DNA from: Climacium dendroides
Lineage: Eukaryota; Streptophyta; Bryopsida; Hypnales; Climaciaceae
Assembly (NCBI GenBank): GCA_950106755.1
Contig: OX467083.1
Location: 43,166,555-43,230,554 of the forward strand
Length of the DNA stretch: 64,000 nucleotides
Reading direction: 5' to 3'
Shown piece by piece: positions 48,248-60,099 of the stretch. Position numbers and translations under genes: made by a program. The stretch's first letter is position 1, and every line of letters starts with the position of its first letter. The notes under the pieces were generated by a model. That model searched no databases, was not told the DNA's origin, and was given only the letters and a program-made list of their open reading frames with translations.

Positions 48248-48440
48248 ATGGTTACTTATGCAACAATAGACAAGCATATTTTATTGTGTGACCACATTGT
48301 CAAAGCACTCTAATGAGCACTGTCCATATCTACCTGCGTCTTCATGAAGCTGTTGTAGATATGGACAGTGCTCATTAGAGTGCTTTGACAATGTGGTCAC
48401 ACAATAAAATATGCTTGTCTATTGTTGCATAAGTAACCAT
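48248..48440. repeat. Perfect 86-bp inverted repeat with 21-bp spacer
   Basis: 48248-48333 is the exact reverse complement of 48355-48440, with no mismatch or gap over 86 bases. The left arm starts ATGGTTACTTATGC and ends CCATATCTAC. The 21-base spacer contains the palindrome CTTCATGAAG. A transcript of either strand would fold into an uninterrupted duplex. The left arm continues a repeat seen from about 47987; the right arm does not. No other copy lies in the window. Confidence 0.95.
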
Positions 48441-48660
48441 GTTTAATATTCATGAATCTTCTTTGGAGGCTAACTTCGATAAAGGTACATTCAAGCCGTG
48501 TTTGTGATTAGAACAACGAAAAGCAATTACTGGACCAATTCCTCTACATCAAGCAGCGAATGCAGATTCGTTTCTGGGTAGCTAAACTGATTCTCGCAGT
48601 TTAGACGGGAGATACATATGAGATCATGGGGTGGTGCGAGCTCATGCAACCTCGAACGTT

Positions 48661-49156
48661 TTAGATCCTGCAGGTTAACATACAATCCAGAGACAGTGCA
48701 AAGCTCAGAAAGAATTCGAAAACCTGCGCAGGAATATGGTTTGCGCCAAGCTACCTCATTGCTAGCAGTTTTGGAATGGGAATGTAAACCGTAATTCTAC
48801 CGAGGCACTGTCAATTACATAATGTGACATAATATGGCTATTACCTGCGTCTTAATTCCATATTCTCGGCGTATACTATTCGCAAGCTTCCAACTCTGTA
48901 AGTTAATCCAGGCCTAAAAGGTGGAAGGAACAGATGGTTCATATTGAATGTAAAGCTCTGCTAACAAGTACAGATCTTGGGTTCACAAGAATCAAAGAAT
49001 TGTTGGATATAAACCCACTTTCCTCGAATAGGTAGAACTTTCCGTTCTGGCAATGTGAAAATTACCAGAGCCAGAAAGAAGTGGGTTTCAAATGCCTGAA
49101 CCACTCCGGAGCACTTTCCAGACGATAGCGTGCGTCAGGGTTGGTGAATAAGATTT
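48661..49156 (-). CDS. Possible 3' exons of an unrecognised gene
   Basis: Three segments with canonical borders join in phase: 49156-49066, 48913-48845 and 48667-48661. The translation runs ILFTNPDARYRLE ... EWFRHLKPTSFW, then a basic stretch ending ENMELRRRI and a TAA. Base composition is gene-like, and the first segment needs one base from an upstream exon. I could not find that exon with confidence. About 49540-49620 carries promoter-like motifs on this strand. I do not recognise the protein. It may be a small plant-specific gene or a decayed one. Confidence 0.33.
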
Positions 49157-49539
49157 CTGTGACGAATGAGGACTACAAGCCATGACTTGGAAAATACCTA
49201 CAACTTTGGAGTTTTGACACCTAGTGAAGAGAAGAAAAATAAATCAACTAGCCTTTACACTAGCACATAGGGTTCCAACTTTTTTCACTTTGACCAAATT
49301 TGAATGTGTAACAAGTGTGCTATAGTCAATGCGTGGAAAACGAGTTCAATATTCTAGAAGGTCATAATCGAGAAGACAGAATAGTAGCTCGTCGACCCCT
49401 GCTTCAAGTCCCTCCACAGAAGATTCCAATCTTTCAACGAAAACGGTCAAAATCCTTCGCTACTAGACATTGGAATCCTCCAAAAGAATTAGTAGAAATC
49501 ATCCTAACCACTAAAACATTGGAATTCTCCAAAAGAATT

Positions 49540-49620
49540 GATGGGCGTTGGGCCTTACATGAATTGTATCCTCATGGATGTGAGAGCTTCCCGAAAACCC
49601 CTAAACCTTAAACCCTAGTC
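49540..49620 (-). promoter_or_regulatory. Telobox and TGGGCC-type motifs downstream of ATP10
   Basis: On the minus strand, CTAGGGTTTAAGG at about 49610-49620 is followed by AAGGCCCAACGCCC at about 49545-49557. This pair is typical of plant promoters of ribosomal and organellar genes. It would serve the candidate exons at 48661-49156. The ATP10 stop codon is only 100 bp away, so chance is possible. Confidence 0.35.
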
Positions 49621-49721
49621 ATCAGAACCGGAGTTGTATCGTGACTTGTAGGTGGATGAGCAAAATTCTTACATGAATTGTAACCTTGTCCAAGTGCGAG
49701 CTTCTCTGCTTCTCTGCGAAT

Positions 49722-50537
49722 TCAGGCAATTTTCGATGTTTCCTCTTGAAGCAGCCTTGTGGTACACGAAGCCATGGATTCCAGCTCTTCTTTCGTTGCC
49801 ATTCCACTCGCACGCCACCTTACCCTCCCTTTCCTATCAACCAGAAACACATACCCCGAGAGTAGATTGGGCACTCCCAACACTTTCCTGAACTCATACG
49901 TATCCCCAAACGCATAGACTACCTTGCGCTCCAATGCACGATTCCCTACTTTTTGCGACGATCCTCGCACGATTCGCAGAAGTAACCGCTTGATCGGCCA
50001 CAGCGACAACACCGACGACTCGATGACAGAAACTTCGAACACATTCATGGACGGTGATGAGCCCTTGAAACTCTCTGCAAAGGGAGAGCTCCATGAAACC
50101 ACCATCGCTTGCGCACTTGCACGAAAGGCCATGCAAATGAGAGTGGCATCGGAGTTTTCAATCGGTAGGGTTAGGGCAGGACCACCCTTTGGAAAATGAA
50201 CCTCTAACAATGGAAACCTGGGAGACCCTGCAATGGGAGTCAAGCTCGTGGAAGCCAATGCGACCTTCCCTCCCGATTTCTTCATGTCTCTGAAATCATC
50301 GAAGTAGCCTCGATTCAACTCGTCTCGCAACCGCTCTTTCTCCTTCTCCCGGGCCTCCTTGTTGAACACCGAGAAAATGTTCAATCCGCGGGTCACAAGA
50401 ATAAAAGGTCTTGTAGAAACATGACCTCTGGTGATAGAACCAAATTCTCTTGAAAATTCGGAACTCCACAATGCGCCATGACCTAAAAACTCTGGCAGTG
50501 GCGTCCGGATCCAATGACGACACAATGAGCCCCTCAT
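49722..50537 (-). CDS. ATP10: Mitochondrial ATP synthase assembly factor ATP10
   Basis: An unbroken 271-residue frame from ATG 50537 (in-frame TGA three codons upstream) to TGA 49722. Yeast Atp10 helps assemble the Fo sector of ATP synthase, acting on subunit 6 and the subunit 9 ring at the inner membrane. The N-terminus is basic and hydrophobic (MRGSLCRHWIRTPLPEF), as expected for import. EKERLRDELNRGYFDDFRD (about 65-85) precedes the family core with FRASAQAMVVSW and VFEVSVIE. The conserved end is YAFGDTYEFRKVLGVPNLLS followed by GYVFLVDRKGRVRW and a helix (TKEELESM). Length and order fit the plant ATP10 family, and the lack of introns is clear. It is divergent to the CSA gene. Identity rests on recognised family features, not on a search. 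Confidence 0.9.
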   Translation of the reverse strand: MRGSLCRHWIRTPLPEFLGHGALWSSEFSREFGSITRGHVSTRPFILVTRGLNIFSVFNKEAREKEKERLRDELNRGYFDDFRDMKKSGGKVALASTSLTPIAGSPRFPLLEVHFPKGGPALTLPIENSDATLICMAFRASAQAMVVSWSSPFAESFKGSSPSMNVFEVSVIESSVLSLWPIKRLLLRIVRGSSQKVGNRALERKVVYAFGDTYEFRKVLGVPNLLSGYVFLVDRKGRVRWRASGMATKEELESMASCTTRLLQEETSKIA

Positions 50538-51110
50538 TTTGGCTCAAATTCCGAGCGGCTGGACATCGTAGCGCAACAAAAATGCAAAGAGAAAATAGTG
50601 TCGCTACTCGCTAGAAGGAGCAAGGACGAAATGTGAACGTTCGTCAGTATGACCGACGAGAAGTTACCATCAGTTCTAACTTCTAACCCCACAAGTCCGA
50701 AACTGGCCAACACGAGTTTTATATTAGCAGTATGTCGAATTCTAAGCTTTTATTGATCAACACAAGAAACGTTCGTCACTGATTCTGTTGATATAAATTT
50801 TGGTCCCACCTGAAATCTATATTTTCACAAGATGAACAATGAAATTGGTCGTTTTATAACCATATTCCCTTGGTCCTTTAGGGGGAAAAGTCTGTACCGA
50901 GGTTGTGACACTTGTGCGAGACACTGACGTCGTCATACAGTAAGTTGGATGGACTGTTTTGAGTGTTTCATGAGAGTTTGAGTGTTGAATTTCTTTTGTT
51001 TTTCCTTAGATTTGCAGCTGGAGATTAGGTTATTGAGAAATTGAGAAGGTCGCTTGTGATGATCATGCTGTTGCTGTTGTTGTGGTGAGAAAACGCTTGA
51101 TGGGGTGGTG
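50538..51110. promoter_or_regulatory. Divergent promoter region of ATP10 and CSA
   Basis: 573 bp separate the two start codons, which point away from each other. No ORF. TTTATATTAGC near 50719 is a possible TATA-like site for ATP10. I cannot assign start sites. The arrangement suggests, but does not prove, shared control. Confidence 0.5.
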
Positions 51111-54100
51111 ATGTTGCGAGATTTACGACGACGCGAGGTCGGGGCCACGCGGCCCCGGTCGCTTGCAACTCACGTACGAGCCGAGCGAGCGCGTCACATC
51201 GATTTATCCAGCCACAAGGAAATCGTGAGTGCGCACCACAGCGGGATCAACAGCCTGCAGGTCTTGTGCTCTACAATCTTTCCCAGAATGAATCTGTCCC
51301 TCTTGAAGAATTTTTTTTGCCAAAAGTTCAAGGCGGCTACATAGGCGAAATGAGCGGCCAATCTTGCAACTTTTTGTTTACCCTATTTCTCAATTGTTTG
51401 CTCCGCGATTGCGGGAAACGAGTAGTACGTTTTTGAACGTTTTTCGATCTTTGAATGTGCATTTACAGCTTAAGAACAGAGTCTTTGAAAAGAAAATCGA
51501 CAAAATTGCCGTACGAGGTAATCAACACGCAAAGGGAGAATCGTGAGAACTATAGTAGTCCGTTTCCCAGCAACACAGATATGCACAATTCGTGAATCAG
51601 GATTGCTCTCACCAATCATTAAATATTTGCTTTCACATTCAACAATATTTGAGAATATGTGAAGAAATCGTCTCACCAGACATTGACATTGGAGGACTAG
51701 TTTGTATTTTAGAGGACTCGAAAGAGAAAACCAGCATACTTTAGGGTTACTTCCTCCAAGCCCGATGCTTTGGAGAACCCTGCACATTAAGGCCCAAAGC
51801 CCGGCTTGAGGTGCTCTTTAAAGACCCTCAAAAATCACAAACCGATGGGGTGGAGCAATTAGGGTTTCAGATAAGTCCGGAACTGACTGTGTGGAGTCTC
51901 TTTGGTCTAATAATTTTTAAATTTTGTTATGGAAACAGGGGTCCCCTCACCTGTAAATCTTATTGACATTTGTTTTTTAGCGTCCTCTGTAACTTGGATA
52001 GGACTTCGTCGCCTCCATACTGTGTAGAACGCGTTTGTACTGTGGGTTGCACAGTGTGTCCTTTATTCTACTTAGTCAACATCACTGGAAATTTAGATAT
52101 CAAATATCTTGTGTGATGTCGAAGTGGCCTAACGTTTATGATAAGACAACCCTGATGTAGAAATAGCAGCATTTATTCAAGATTGTTTCTGATAGCGTCA
52201 AGACGAGTGAGGACTAAATTGGCTCAATGACTGAGGTATGGTACAGTCCTGAACTGGGCTGGGCTATCTTGCTTGGCAGATCGACTGCACAGAAGCGCGC
52301 TATTTGCTTGCAGGAGCTGCGGACGGTTCAGTGGGGGTATACGATACTCAGCAACCCACTTTTGTGGACTCTGCTCTCCACATTGCCAAGCATGAAGCTC
52401 TCTTCACGGTGGACAAGACCGTGCCTCAGGGACACCTCTTCTCCGTGTCATCTGTTCAATGGTATCCGGTTGACACAGGACTCTTTGTCACAGGGTCCTT
52501 CGATAAGAACATCAATCTCTGGGACACCAACACTCATCAGGTACATATGAGTATTTTGGCTTCACAACTTCAGCTTTTGACTTTGCGGTCTGTTGGTGAT
52601 GTTGTGTGCACATGATGTAAGAGGAAAGGTTTCATTAGGGTGTGTCTGAGTGCAAAACTTGTGTTTCGCAATAAGAGGCTATTCTAGACTCGAAAATTCG
52701 AGTATTTTTTATGAGAATTTGGGGCTTAGAATCGCACAAGGCTCAAATTGGAAAGAAAGGAGAGAATCTTTTGCAGTTGAAGTCACACATCCTAACACAC
52801 ACACCCTATAGGCTATTTCTCTTGTTATCTTACGTGAATCAAGTTATCCAAACCATAATAATGTTGTAACGAAAACTGAGGTACCCCTTATTCGTTTTTA
52901 GCAGTTGCTTATGTGGCAAGTCTCCCTCATTTCAAGTATCTGGACATGGACAAGCTCCCGATTAAATGACTTTCTTGAGTTTTAGCTGAAATACTGTTAT
53001 CAGGTTGACAAAGCTTTGGTGCAAAACAGTGTATCTAAGAAGTTTGGATGTGTTGCAGGTGGAACTACAATTTAAAATGCCTGGGAAAGTGTACGCCATT
53101 TCAATGTCAGCCATGGCCACGACACACATGCTAGTAGCTGCTGGAACAGAGGATGTAAGGGTGCGACTGTGTGATCTGGCTTCTGGAGCATGCACTCATA
53201 CTCTATCCGGACATCGAGGTACTTAGCATATGTTGGTCCGGGTAGTAGTCTCAGTAAATCGCACAGAAGACTTTGTTTTGAGAAGTTGTGCCATGGTTCG
53301 AGGGTCATAGTTGCATTTCTACAATCAATTAAGTAGGTAATCTAAGTCGAGGTGCACTATTGTTGTGTTCTAGAATGAGTCTCTTATCGGACATGGTTTT
53401 GGCAGATGGAGTGTGGGCATTGCAGTGGTCTGCGTCCAGTGAGTGGGTGCTTTACTCCGGGGGATGTGATGGGGCTATCCGCTTCTGGGATATACGCCGG
53501 GCTGGTTGCTTTCAAGTTCTTGACCATAACCGTTCACAGATTGAAAAGCGGCCTAGTGTGGCCACTAGTGCCCATCAGAGGCAAGATCTGGTAAACTTTC
53601 TAATTCATTGGCCTGGCTAACCCGTTCTAACTTTGAAGCTAATGTACACAAGTAATTGGAGTCAGCTCTATTGGCCTCTTACAGTAGAATTCATAGTGAT
53701 GCTTTCTTCGTATGAATCATTATCATTTTGACTGTTCAACATCACTTGCATACTTCTTGTGATTCGTAGTCTTGAGTTCCATAAGTCTACGAAATATATT
53801 CATAGCAGGGCTGATTCGTCTCGAGTCTACCTTAACTTGCTGGAAGACGCAGTTACTAATAGGCCCTGTACAGGCAACAGCTTCAAGAGGCAGCAGTTCT
53901 AGTAGGCCGCAGCAAGGGGTCAAACGGGCCAAGTTGAGTGATGCGTCATCAACACTCAAGAATGCCAGAATCAAGGACACCGCAGCTCAAAGGCAGCATC
54001 CAGGAATGATGTCGGCAAGTGATCAGTCAACAGCTCACTATGGCTCAGTTACATCTCTGCAAACCTCAGCCGATGGGTTACACCTCTTCAGTGCTGGTAT

Positions 54101-55443
54101 GTCTTGCAGATCAGCCTAATTGTTTGACATTGCCCGCAGCCTCATTTAGCTTGAGTTCCAATTCCTAGGTGGGCCACCATGATGGAACGACGATGATGCT
54201 ATAATGAATGATTTGCTAGCTACTGTAGACTTTATCATTTAGACGATCACTTTCGCATATGTTGTGTTTTCATATACTCAACTCGAGTGCATCACCTTGA
54301 AGAGGCTTGCAAGTTTTCTGTCTACTTCGCAGAAGTTTATGGCTCAAAATTGTGCTCCTATGGATCAGGCACAGACTCGAGAGTGCGCCTGTGGGATATA
54401 GAGTCAGGTTGCAACACTCTCGTGAACTATGAGGCAACAAGAATAAGAGCCCATCAAGGAAGTCAATTAGCTGTGTCTATGGATTCCTCACTCCTATTCG
54501 TCGCATCGTCCCATTCAATTCAGGTTGTTAAATATTTCACTACAAAGCAGAATGTTTGTGATTGTGCAATAGAATTTATCTGGGGGGTATTAGTCGCTGG
54601 GTTCACTTGTCATTCATCAATATCACCATCTCTCGTGTTTTGGTTCTGAGTGGCAGACTTATGATATTTGGAGTGGTCGCATGCACTCAAAATTAGTTGG
54701 ACATTACGATAACGTAAATTGCTGTGCTTTTCTTCCGGAGGATCAGGTATTTTCTGTGTCCTGGCTGTTTTTTTCAAGAAATGGTTAAGAATAGCTGCTG
54801 TAAATTGTGGTGAAATGCCAACTGTTGCAATTGTTTAATTAGTGATTCATTGTAACAAAATGAACAATTAAGTTGGATTAATACCTAGATTGGGCTCTGT
54901 ACTACCGTCGGGGAGAATTTTAGTGTATTTTAGATAGGCTTTTGTCTGAACATCTGGCTAGTCACCTACTGTCGATAAGATTTTCACATTCTGACTTATC
55001 TGCAGGAGCTTTATACCGGTAGCAGTGATCGTCAGATTCTTGTTTGGTCTCCACCGAAGCAGGTTCCTGTTGAGGATCAGGTCAGTAGATACTTGATATT
55101 TCAACAGCTTTTCATGTATCCTAATCCATGTTTTACCAACCGCTATACGTTTGGAGCAGCAGTTAAAAAATTAAAAATTGGATATCGTTTCCTGTTTTTT
55201 CACTTGTTCTTTCTTTTCATCTATTGCATCTTGAAGCGTGGATTCTTTAATTTTGTAATGTCTCCTAACCTCACATATCTGTTATAATTGTTGTAGGATC
55301 TGACTGGTTTTTAGAACTTGCTATTATCAGTCATGTGTTCAACTCAATGGACTGTCGTTTGTTTGCTTGTACAGGAAGAAGAAGAAAGGTTGAAAGATGG
55401 TGTCACAGCTCTCAAGGCAGATGAAGATGCTTGGAGTGATTAA
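51111..55443 (+). CDS. CSA: CSA/ERCC8 homologue, WD40 substrate receptor of CUL4-DDB1 ligase
   Basis: Nine exons join in phase: 51111-51260, 52280-52540, 53059-53218, 53406-53590, 53874-54096, 54369-54523, 54657-54746, 55006-55080 and 55375-55443, giving 455 residues. CSA binds DDB1 in a cullin-4 ubiquitin ligase and acts in transcription-coupled repair. Landmarks match the human protein in order: HHSGINSLQ, SVQWYPVDTGLFVTGSFDKN, LWDTNTHQ, VRLCDLASGACTHTLSGHR, FWDIRRAGC, TSADGLHLFSAGTD, GCNTLVNYE, LVGHYDNVNCCAF, ELYTGSSDRQILVW, and the acidic tail EDAWSD. About 60 residues rich in Ser, Gln and Lys separate two propeller blades (residues about 250-310), as in plant relatives. Exon 5 could also start at 53853 (in phase, seven more residues). 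AATAAA at 55656 may direct polyadenylation. Confidence 0.95.
51784..51850 (-). repeat. Dispersed short element, copy 3 (intron 1 of CSA)
   Basis: On the minus strand, GGTTTGTGATTTTTGAGGGT then CTTTAAAGAGC matches copy 2 with three or four differences. The left arm of the inverted repeat is only partly kept. Lies in the 1-kb first intron. Confidence 0.6.
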
Positions 55444-55655
55444 CCCCTTAGATTCCTTGGATTTACTGGCGGAAAAATCTTTTCAAGTTTTCGAAATAAT
55501 TGATGGTAGCTTCTGAAACGTAGGAATTGTCTTTTGGCTATGAGCCAACGGTTTTTGAAGTTAATCATGTGTAGAAAGAGATGAAAATTGAACCCTTCAT
55601 TGTAGACAATCCGGGGTATATAGGAACCTCAAAAGTTGAAACTTCCCATTTCGAA

Positions 55656-55661
55656 AATAAA
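55656..55661 (+). terminator. AATAAA polyadenylation signal, probable
   Basis: Located 213 bases after the CSA stop codon in otherwise unremarkable 3' DNA. Plant signals are loose, so this is only likely. Confidence 0.35.
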
Positions 55662-56029
55662 AGGTTCTAATGTTCAAAGTATTTCAACAATTTCTGTGCT
55701 TGCTGCTAATCTCACAGCCTTATGTGCTTGATATTCATGTCGTTGTGCCATTGTACACTCACACATGGGAAACTGAAATTTAGTACTAAAATTAAAATCT
55801 ATCTGTCTAAATGCATGCTTCACAACAGAGATATCCTTTAACCCCTTAAGGGCTCAACCCAAATCTGAAGTTCTTAAGTCATAGCAAAGAAAATTTGAGT
55901 TCCAAGGCTCAAAAGTTTGACAAACACTACCAGAGATGTGGTGGTTTTAAGGATGGGAGTTCAGTAGGTCACATTATTGACCGTGAAAGAGTCTAGCGAT
56001 CCTTGCCTGTGGCCTATTCTGCGACTGAA

Positions 56030-56298
56030 AATCCCCCACCATCGATCCGCACCGCTTTGAGGGACAATCTTGGTTATCTGAGATTAGGGTTTACGGTGTG
56101 CAACTTTCCTCCTCTCTCTCTCATCTAGGACTGCTTTCTTGTGCGCCCTTCACTTTGCCATGCACAGCTCTTGTTCACATCAGGTCTCTCGGGACGTTGC
56201 TTTCTCTTGAGGAGCTCTCCATCAGTCAACGGGGTGCAGTTCTATTCTCTCCCGCGTGTATGTAGTTATATAGGGTTCCTTCTTGTTTGTGATTCAAT
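56030..56298 (+). promoter_or_regulatory. Promoter and leader-like region
   Basis: ATTAGGGTTTACGG (telobox-like) at about 56083 is followed by CTCCTCTCTCTCTC at about 56110, then a GC-richer stretch. This is the usual look of a plant transcription start. It precedes the short candidate exon at 56299. Confidence 0.4.
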
Positions 56299-56588
56299 AT
56301 GCATTCAGCAATTGTGGAGATACTGAAGGTAATTTCTCACTTCTTCCGTTTTAAATTTTTTTTGCATGTAGCAGATTATCATGACTTGAGTTAGCCATTA
56401 GCTCAACGTATAGTTGTATGTTGAAGGTGATAGAGCACGCCATTTCAAGAACCTTCAGAATGTATGGAAAAATTATTTGCAGTTTTGAATAGTGTCACAA
56501 TGAATCGCCTGCTACTTGTCATGATGTTTGTTTCAGTTCCACAGGGTAGGGATTCAATTGTGGCACCTTCATGGTCGGTACTGTCAAG
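56299..56588 (+). CDS. Possible short coding exons of an unrecognised gene
   Basis: ATG 56299 opens MHSAIVEILK and ends at a donor (AAG then GTAATT). An acceptor TTTCAG at 56536 begins FHRVGIQLWHLHGRYCQ, which ends at a donor (CAAG then GTATCA) at 56588. An alternative acceptor at 56545 gives GRDSIVAPSWSVLS. I could not trace the chain further and recognise no family. The region may instead be a non-coding transcript. Confidence 0.22.
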
Positions 56589-56719
56589 GTATCATCTCCA
56601 ACTCGTGCTATCACCCTTTCGAATATGCCTTTGTATGCTTCTTGTACTGTAACGGTTTTAGCCTTAATATACTGCATTTTATTTCTGAATTCTGTATAAT
56701 GTTGTGTTCATTTCCTTGA

Positions 56720-58019
56720 AGACAACACTTACCTATTTGGAGGTTTGCACCTTCAAGGTGTGGCTATTAGGGCTTTAGCACCACTGGTTCGCCAAAGTTT
56801 TTTTTATCTCCTTTAGCTTTTAATCTTTGTAATGTCTTGCTCAAGGGTGGTGCTTTAGCAAGCACATTCTGCGTCCGCTTACTTCTATATACATTACATG
56901 GGTTCTTCTATCTTGTGATGGCGAAATTGCGTGTCAACTAGTATGATTGGATTTAGAATGTGCAAATAATCCTACGAGGTGTCACCTTTGGGATGTTCAA
57001 CACCTTTGTGTTTATCTTCTTGAATACCTCCTTTAGAAGGTTTCATTTTGGTTCTTGCCATTCAAAACTTGATTTTAGAATACTATTAAGTTTTCTAGTG
57101 TCTCAATGGTGTTACATTCTTGATTGGTGGTAGGTGCATGGAAATCTAAATACCCACATAGGAGTTGCTCATGGAATTGCTCACTTGAAGCACAAATTTT
57201 TTTCTGAGGTTTGTGAAATCACTCTTGAGCTTCATGTCAAAGACCACAAAATGACACATCTTACAAAGAAACAAGCGCCTAATTGCAAATATTTGTATCT
57301 CAAATAGAATCATACAACTTCTTATCTATTTTTGTTTGTTTTTTAAAATATTTTTTACAATTGCATCTATTCTAAACCTTTGGAACTAGTTTCCTCCTAT
57401 GCAACTGTTGATGAGCTTTGGTATAGGGGTGAAATTCGATTTGTTGCTCAGAGAGTTTACTTATAACATTCAGGGGAAGAAGACTTTGTCGGTTTTAGAC
57501 AATGGCTTGCTAAGTGTCAACCTCAAAGGTAGCTACAATTTCAATCTAGGCAATAGAAAGGTTGGTGGATCTAGTCTCTTTGAATTTATTAGTCCTTGAA
57601 CTTATGACTTGAAGCCTTTTGTATGCAATCAGATCACTATTGTCTAGGGCTATGCGTTTCACTCTTGAAACCTTAGATGTAATTGAATGCAACTTTGACA
57701 AAGGCATTATATGTTGGGAAACAAGGATCATCAAAGGATTTCATTGAACTTAGCTACAAAGGTTTTTAATTTCATAGAAGATTAGGATTTGAAGGTGAAG
57801 ATTGGCTATAATACTTTCAAGGAGGTTAGTATTGATTTTATTTACTTTGGTCCTATTTTATAGGTTGTGTTGATTTTATTTATAATAACATGTTGCTAAA
57901 TTCAAATTCATATTGTTCAATGGGGTGTTGTATAACCGTTGAAAAGAATGTTAAAAGCTACTAATACATATCTTCAAGAGATGGCACCATTTACTTGATA
58001 GATTTAGAAATATTTATTG
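56720..58019. other. AT-rich intergenic DNA
   Basis: Short frames without coding character; no clear repeat ends. Confidence 0.5.
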
Positions 58020-58205
58020 AATTAGAAATTTTCATGATGCAAACTTTTTCATAGAATTAGACTATTTTGTATAGATTTAGACTTTTCATAGATGTGGACT
58101 TGTTTTATAGATTTAGACTTTTTATAGATTTAGATTTTTTATATATTTGAAATTTTTTTATAGATTTAGACTTTTTTTATAGATTAGGACTTCTTTATAG
58201 AAACA
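58020..58205. repeat. Degenerate tandem repeat, unit about 20 bp
   Basis: Variants of TATAGATTTAGACTTTTT repeat about seven times, with spacing from 18 to 24 bp. Confidence 0.75.
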
Positions 58206-60099
58206 AAATGCTTTATTGATTTGGCTTCATTAGGGGAGATTTAGGGCTTGTAGAGGGCTGTGAGTTCCTGGGAACTTGGAAATTGCGCTGCAGCAACAAT
58301 TTGACATGGCTGAGAGACTATCACATCATATAAAAATATTTTTTTTCAATTTTTTCTCATTTTTAAAATTTTAAAATTAAATATATAATTAAAAAATTTT
58401 AATTATTAAATTTTTTTTTTTAAAATTGACAACAAGTCAATCTTTAACTATTGTAGGAACAACAAAGGGAATGAGTTTAAAACAACTTTTTTAGCCCCCC
58501 CCCTAAAACCTCTAAGATTCTGAAATGTGCAAATTTTTACAAAGCAAAATGTCTCTTGGAGAAGATTTTTTATAGTTAACATTGTCCTTGATAAAGAATG
58601 TTGAAAAGACATGCAAAATTCATTGAATTAACATGTTGTAGGAATTCAGTAAAGGTACTTTAAGTTAAGTCCTAGATACAACATTTTCAGCAATATTTTA
58701 CTAAAAACACAAGACCTTCTAGTATGCTTTTATTGACTTAAAATCACACTTTAAACACCCATTATCCTTGTAGTAAAAGTTGCATTGTCAAAAGCTTGGG
58801 CAATCTTGAAAAAATCATTTTGCTATTTTGTAGGCTTTGTTTTCACATATGCATTGCCTTTAAATCCCAAAAGTTTTAGGTGTGATCCCAATACAAGTCA
58901 AGAATAAGATCCTATAATTATAAATTCTAAAGAATGAATCAAATTTGATTAATAACCCATTTTTAAAAGAGTGTTGAATTTTACAATAGCAATTTTGTGA
59001 ATATTTGCAAATTTTTTAGCCAAAGATCTTTAGTAATTAACTTTAATTATAGTTATCATGTTATTGTTTTTCCTTTGGCAATCTATTGGTGATTGAATTT
59101 CATATTCAATGAAATGAATCCCACACTTAAACTCCTATGAACTCCAATTTTTTCAATCAATTTAATATTCAAAGGTATGGAATATGACAGAGGTTGGATG
59201 TTAATGAGAAGGTCATTCAACTTTTAAAATTGTTTAAAACCAAAGTGAAATACATCCCACAAGAGTATATATGAGTTTACAAATCCAAATGCAATCTAAT
59301 TTTATACATATCATTCTGAAGTTATTGATTTCAAAAATATTAGATAATATTATTGATGTATCAAAATGAGACTGGTACCATACTCAATAGTTAGGGTTGG
59401 CAATTCCTACCAAATAATTAATTGAAGTAAGAAAATGTGATTAAACAAATGCTTAATAATAGAAAGATATTCATTTTTTTCCACCTACGAAAAAATCATT
59501 TTAAAAAAAACATTTCCTAAAAATTCTAGCATCCTTTCTTTATAAGAAATTTTTGTCAACCCATAGATTGTATTGAAAATTCTTCAACATGAATTAAAAA
59601 GGCAAGGAAAATTGACCTTCCTTATTGTCCCAACCAAAGGTAAATGTAAAAATTGTCCCCTATTTTGTGTCATGTAAATTTAGTGTATCTTCCCTTCTTC
59701 CATCTAATATAAGGCCTCCAATTGCAAATATGAATTCAAAATTTGTAAATTTTATCATGGGTGCGTGGGTGGCAAATAAAAAATTCCAATGTTTTCCTAA
59801 GAGTAAATCATAGGGCAATAAGGGGGTCAATCTTCCCTGGCTAAATTAAAGGCCTTGAGTCTCATTTATCATCCAACATGATTCATACATTGTAATACAG
59901 AGTATTGCTACAATGAAATTGTGGTAAATAATATGAAAGTAAATGCATTGTTTAATTGAATTCTTTGAATTCAATTGATAAAATTATTATCTATTTCAAC
60001 ATCATATTTTTTCAACACCAACTTCTAATGATGGTATGGAAACTAGTCCTGCCTACTCAATATATGGTACAAAATGCTTTCAAATTTTCACTTATCAAT
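58206..60099. other. Very AT-rich intergenic DNA
   Basis: No gene or defined repeat seen. Confidence 0.55.

Noticed and set aside
48040..48291. 83-residue plus-strand frame running into the 86-bp hairpin
   Set aside because: Low-complexity reading across repeat DNA; the hairpin structure explains the sequence better.
48845..48913. Acceptor at CTTACAG giving SWKLANSIRREYGIKTQ
   Set aside because: It creates an in-frame stop at the junction with the upstream exon; the TTTTAG acceptor keeps phase.
49315..49611. 98-residue plus-strand frame
   Set aside because: No known motif, contains a local DNA duplication, and lies in the probable leader region of the opposite strand.
49600..49620. Interstitial telomere repeat
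   Set aside because: Only one or two degenerate TTTAGGG-like units; better read as a telobox promoter motif.
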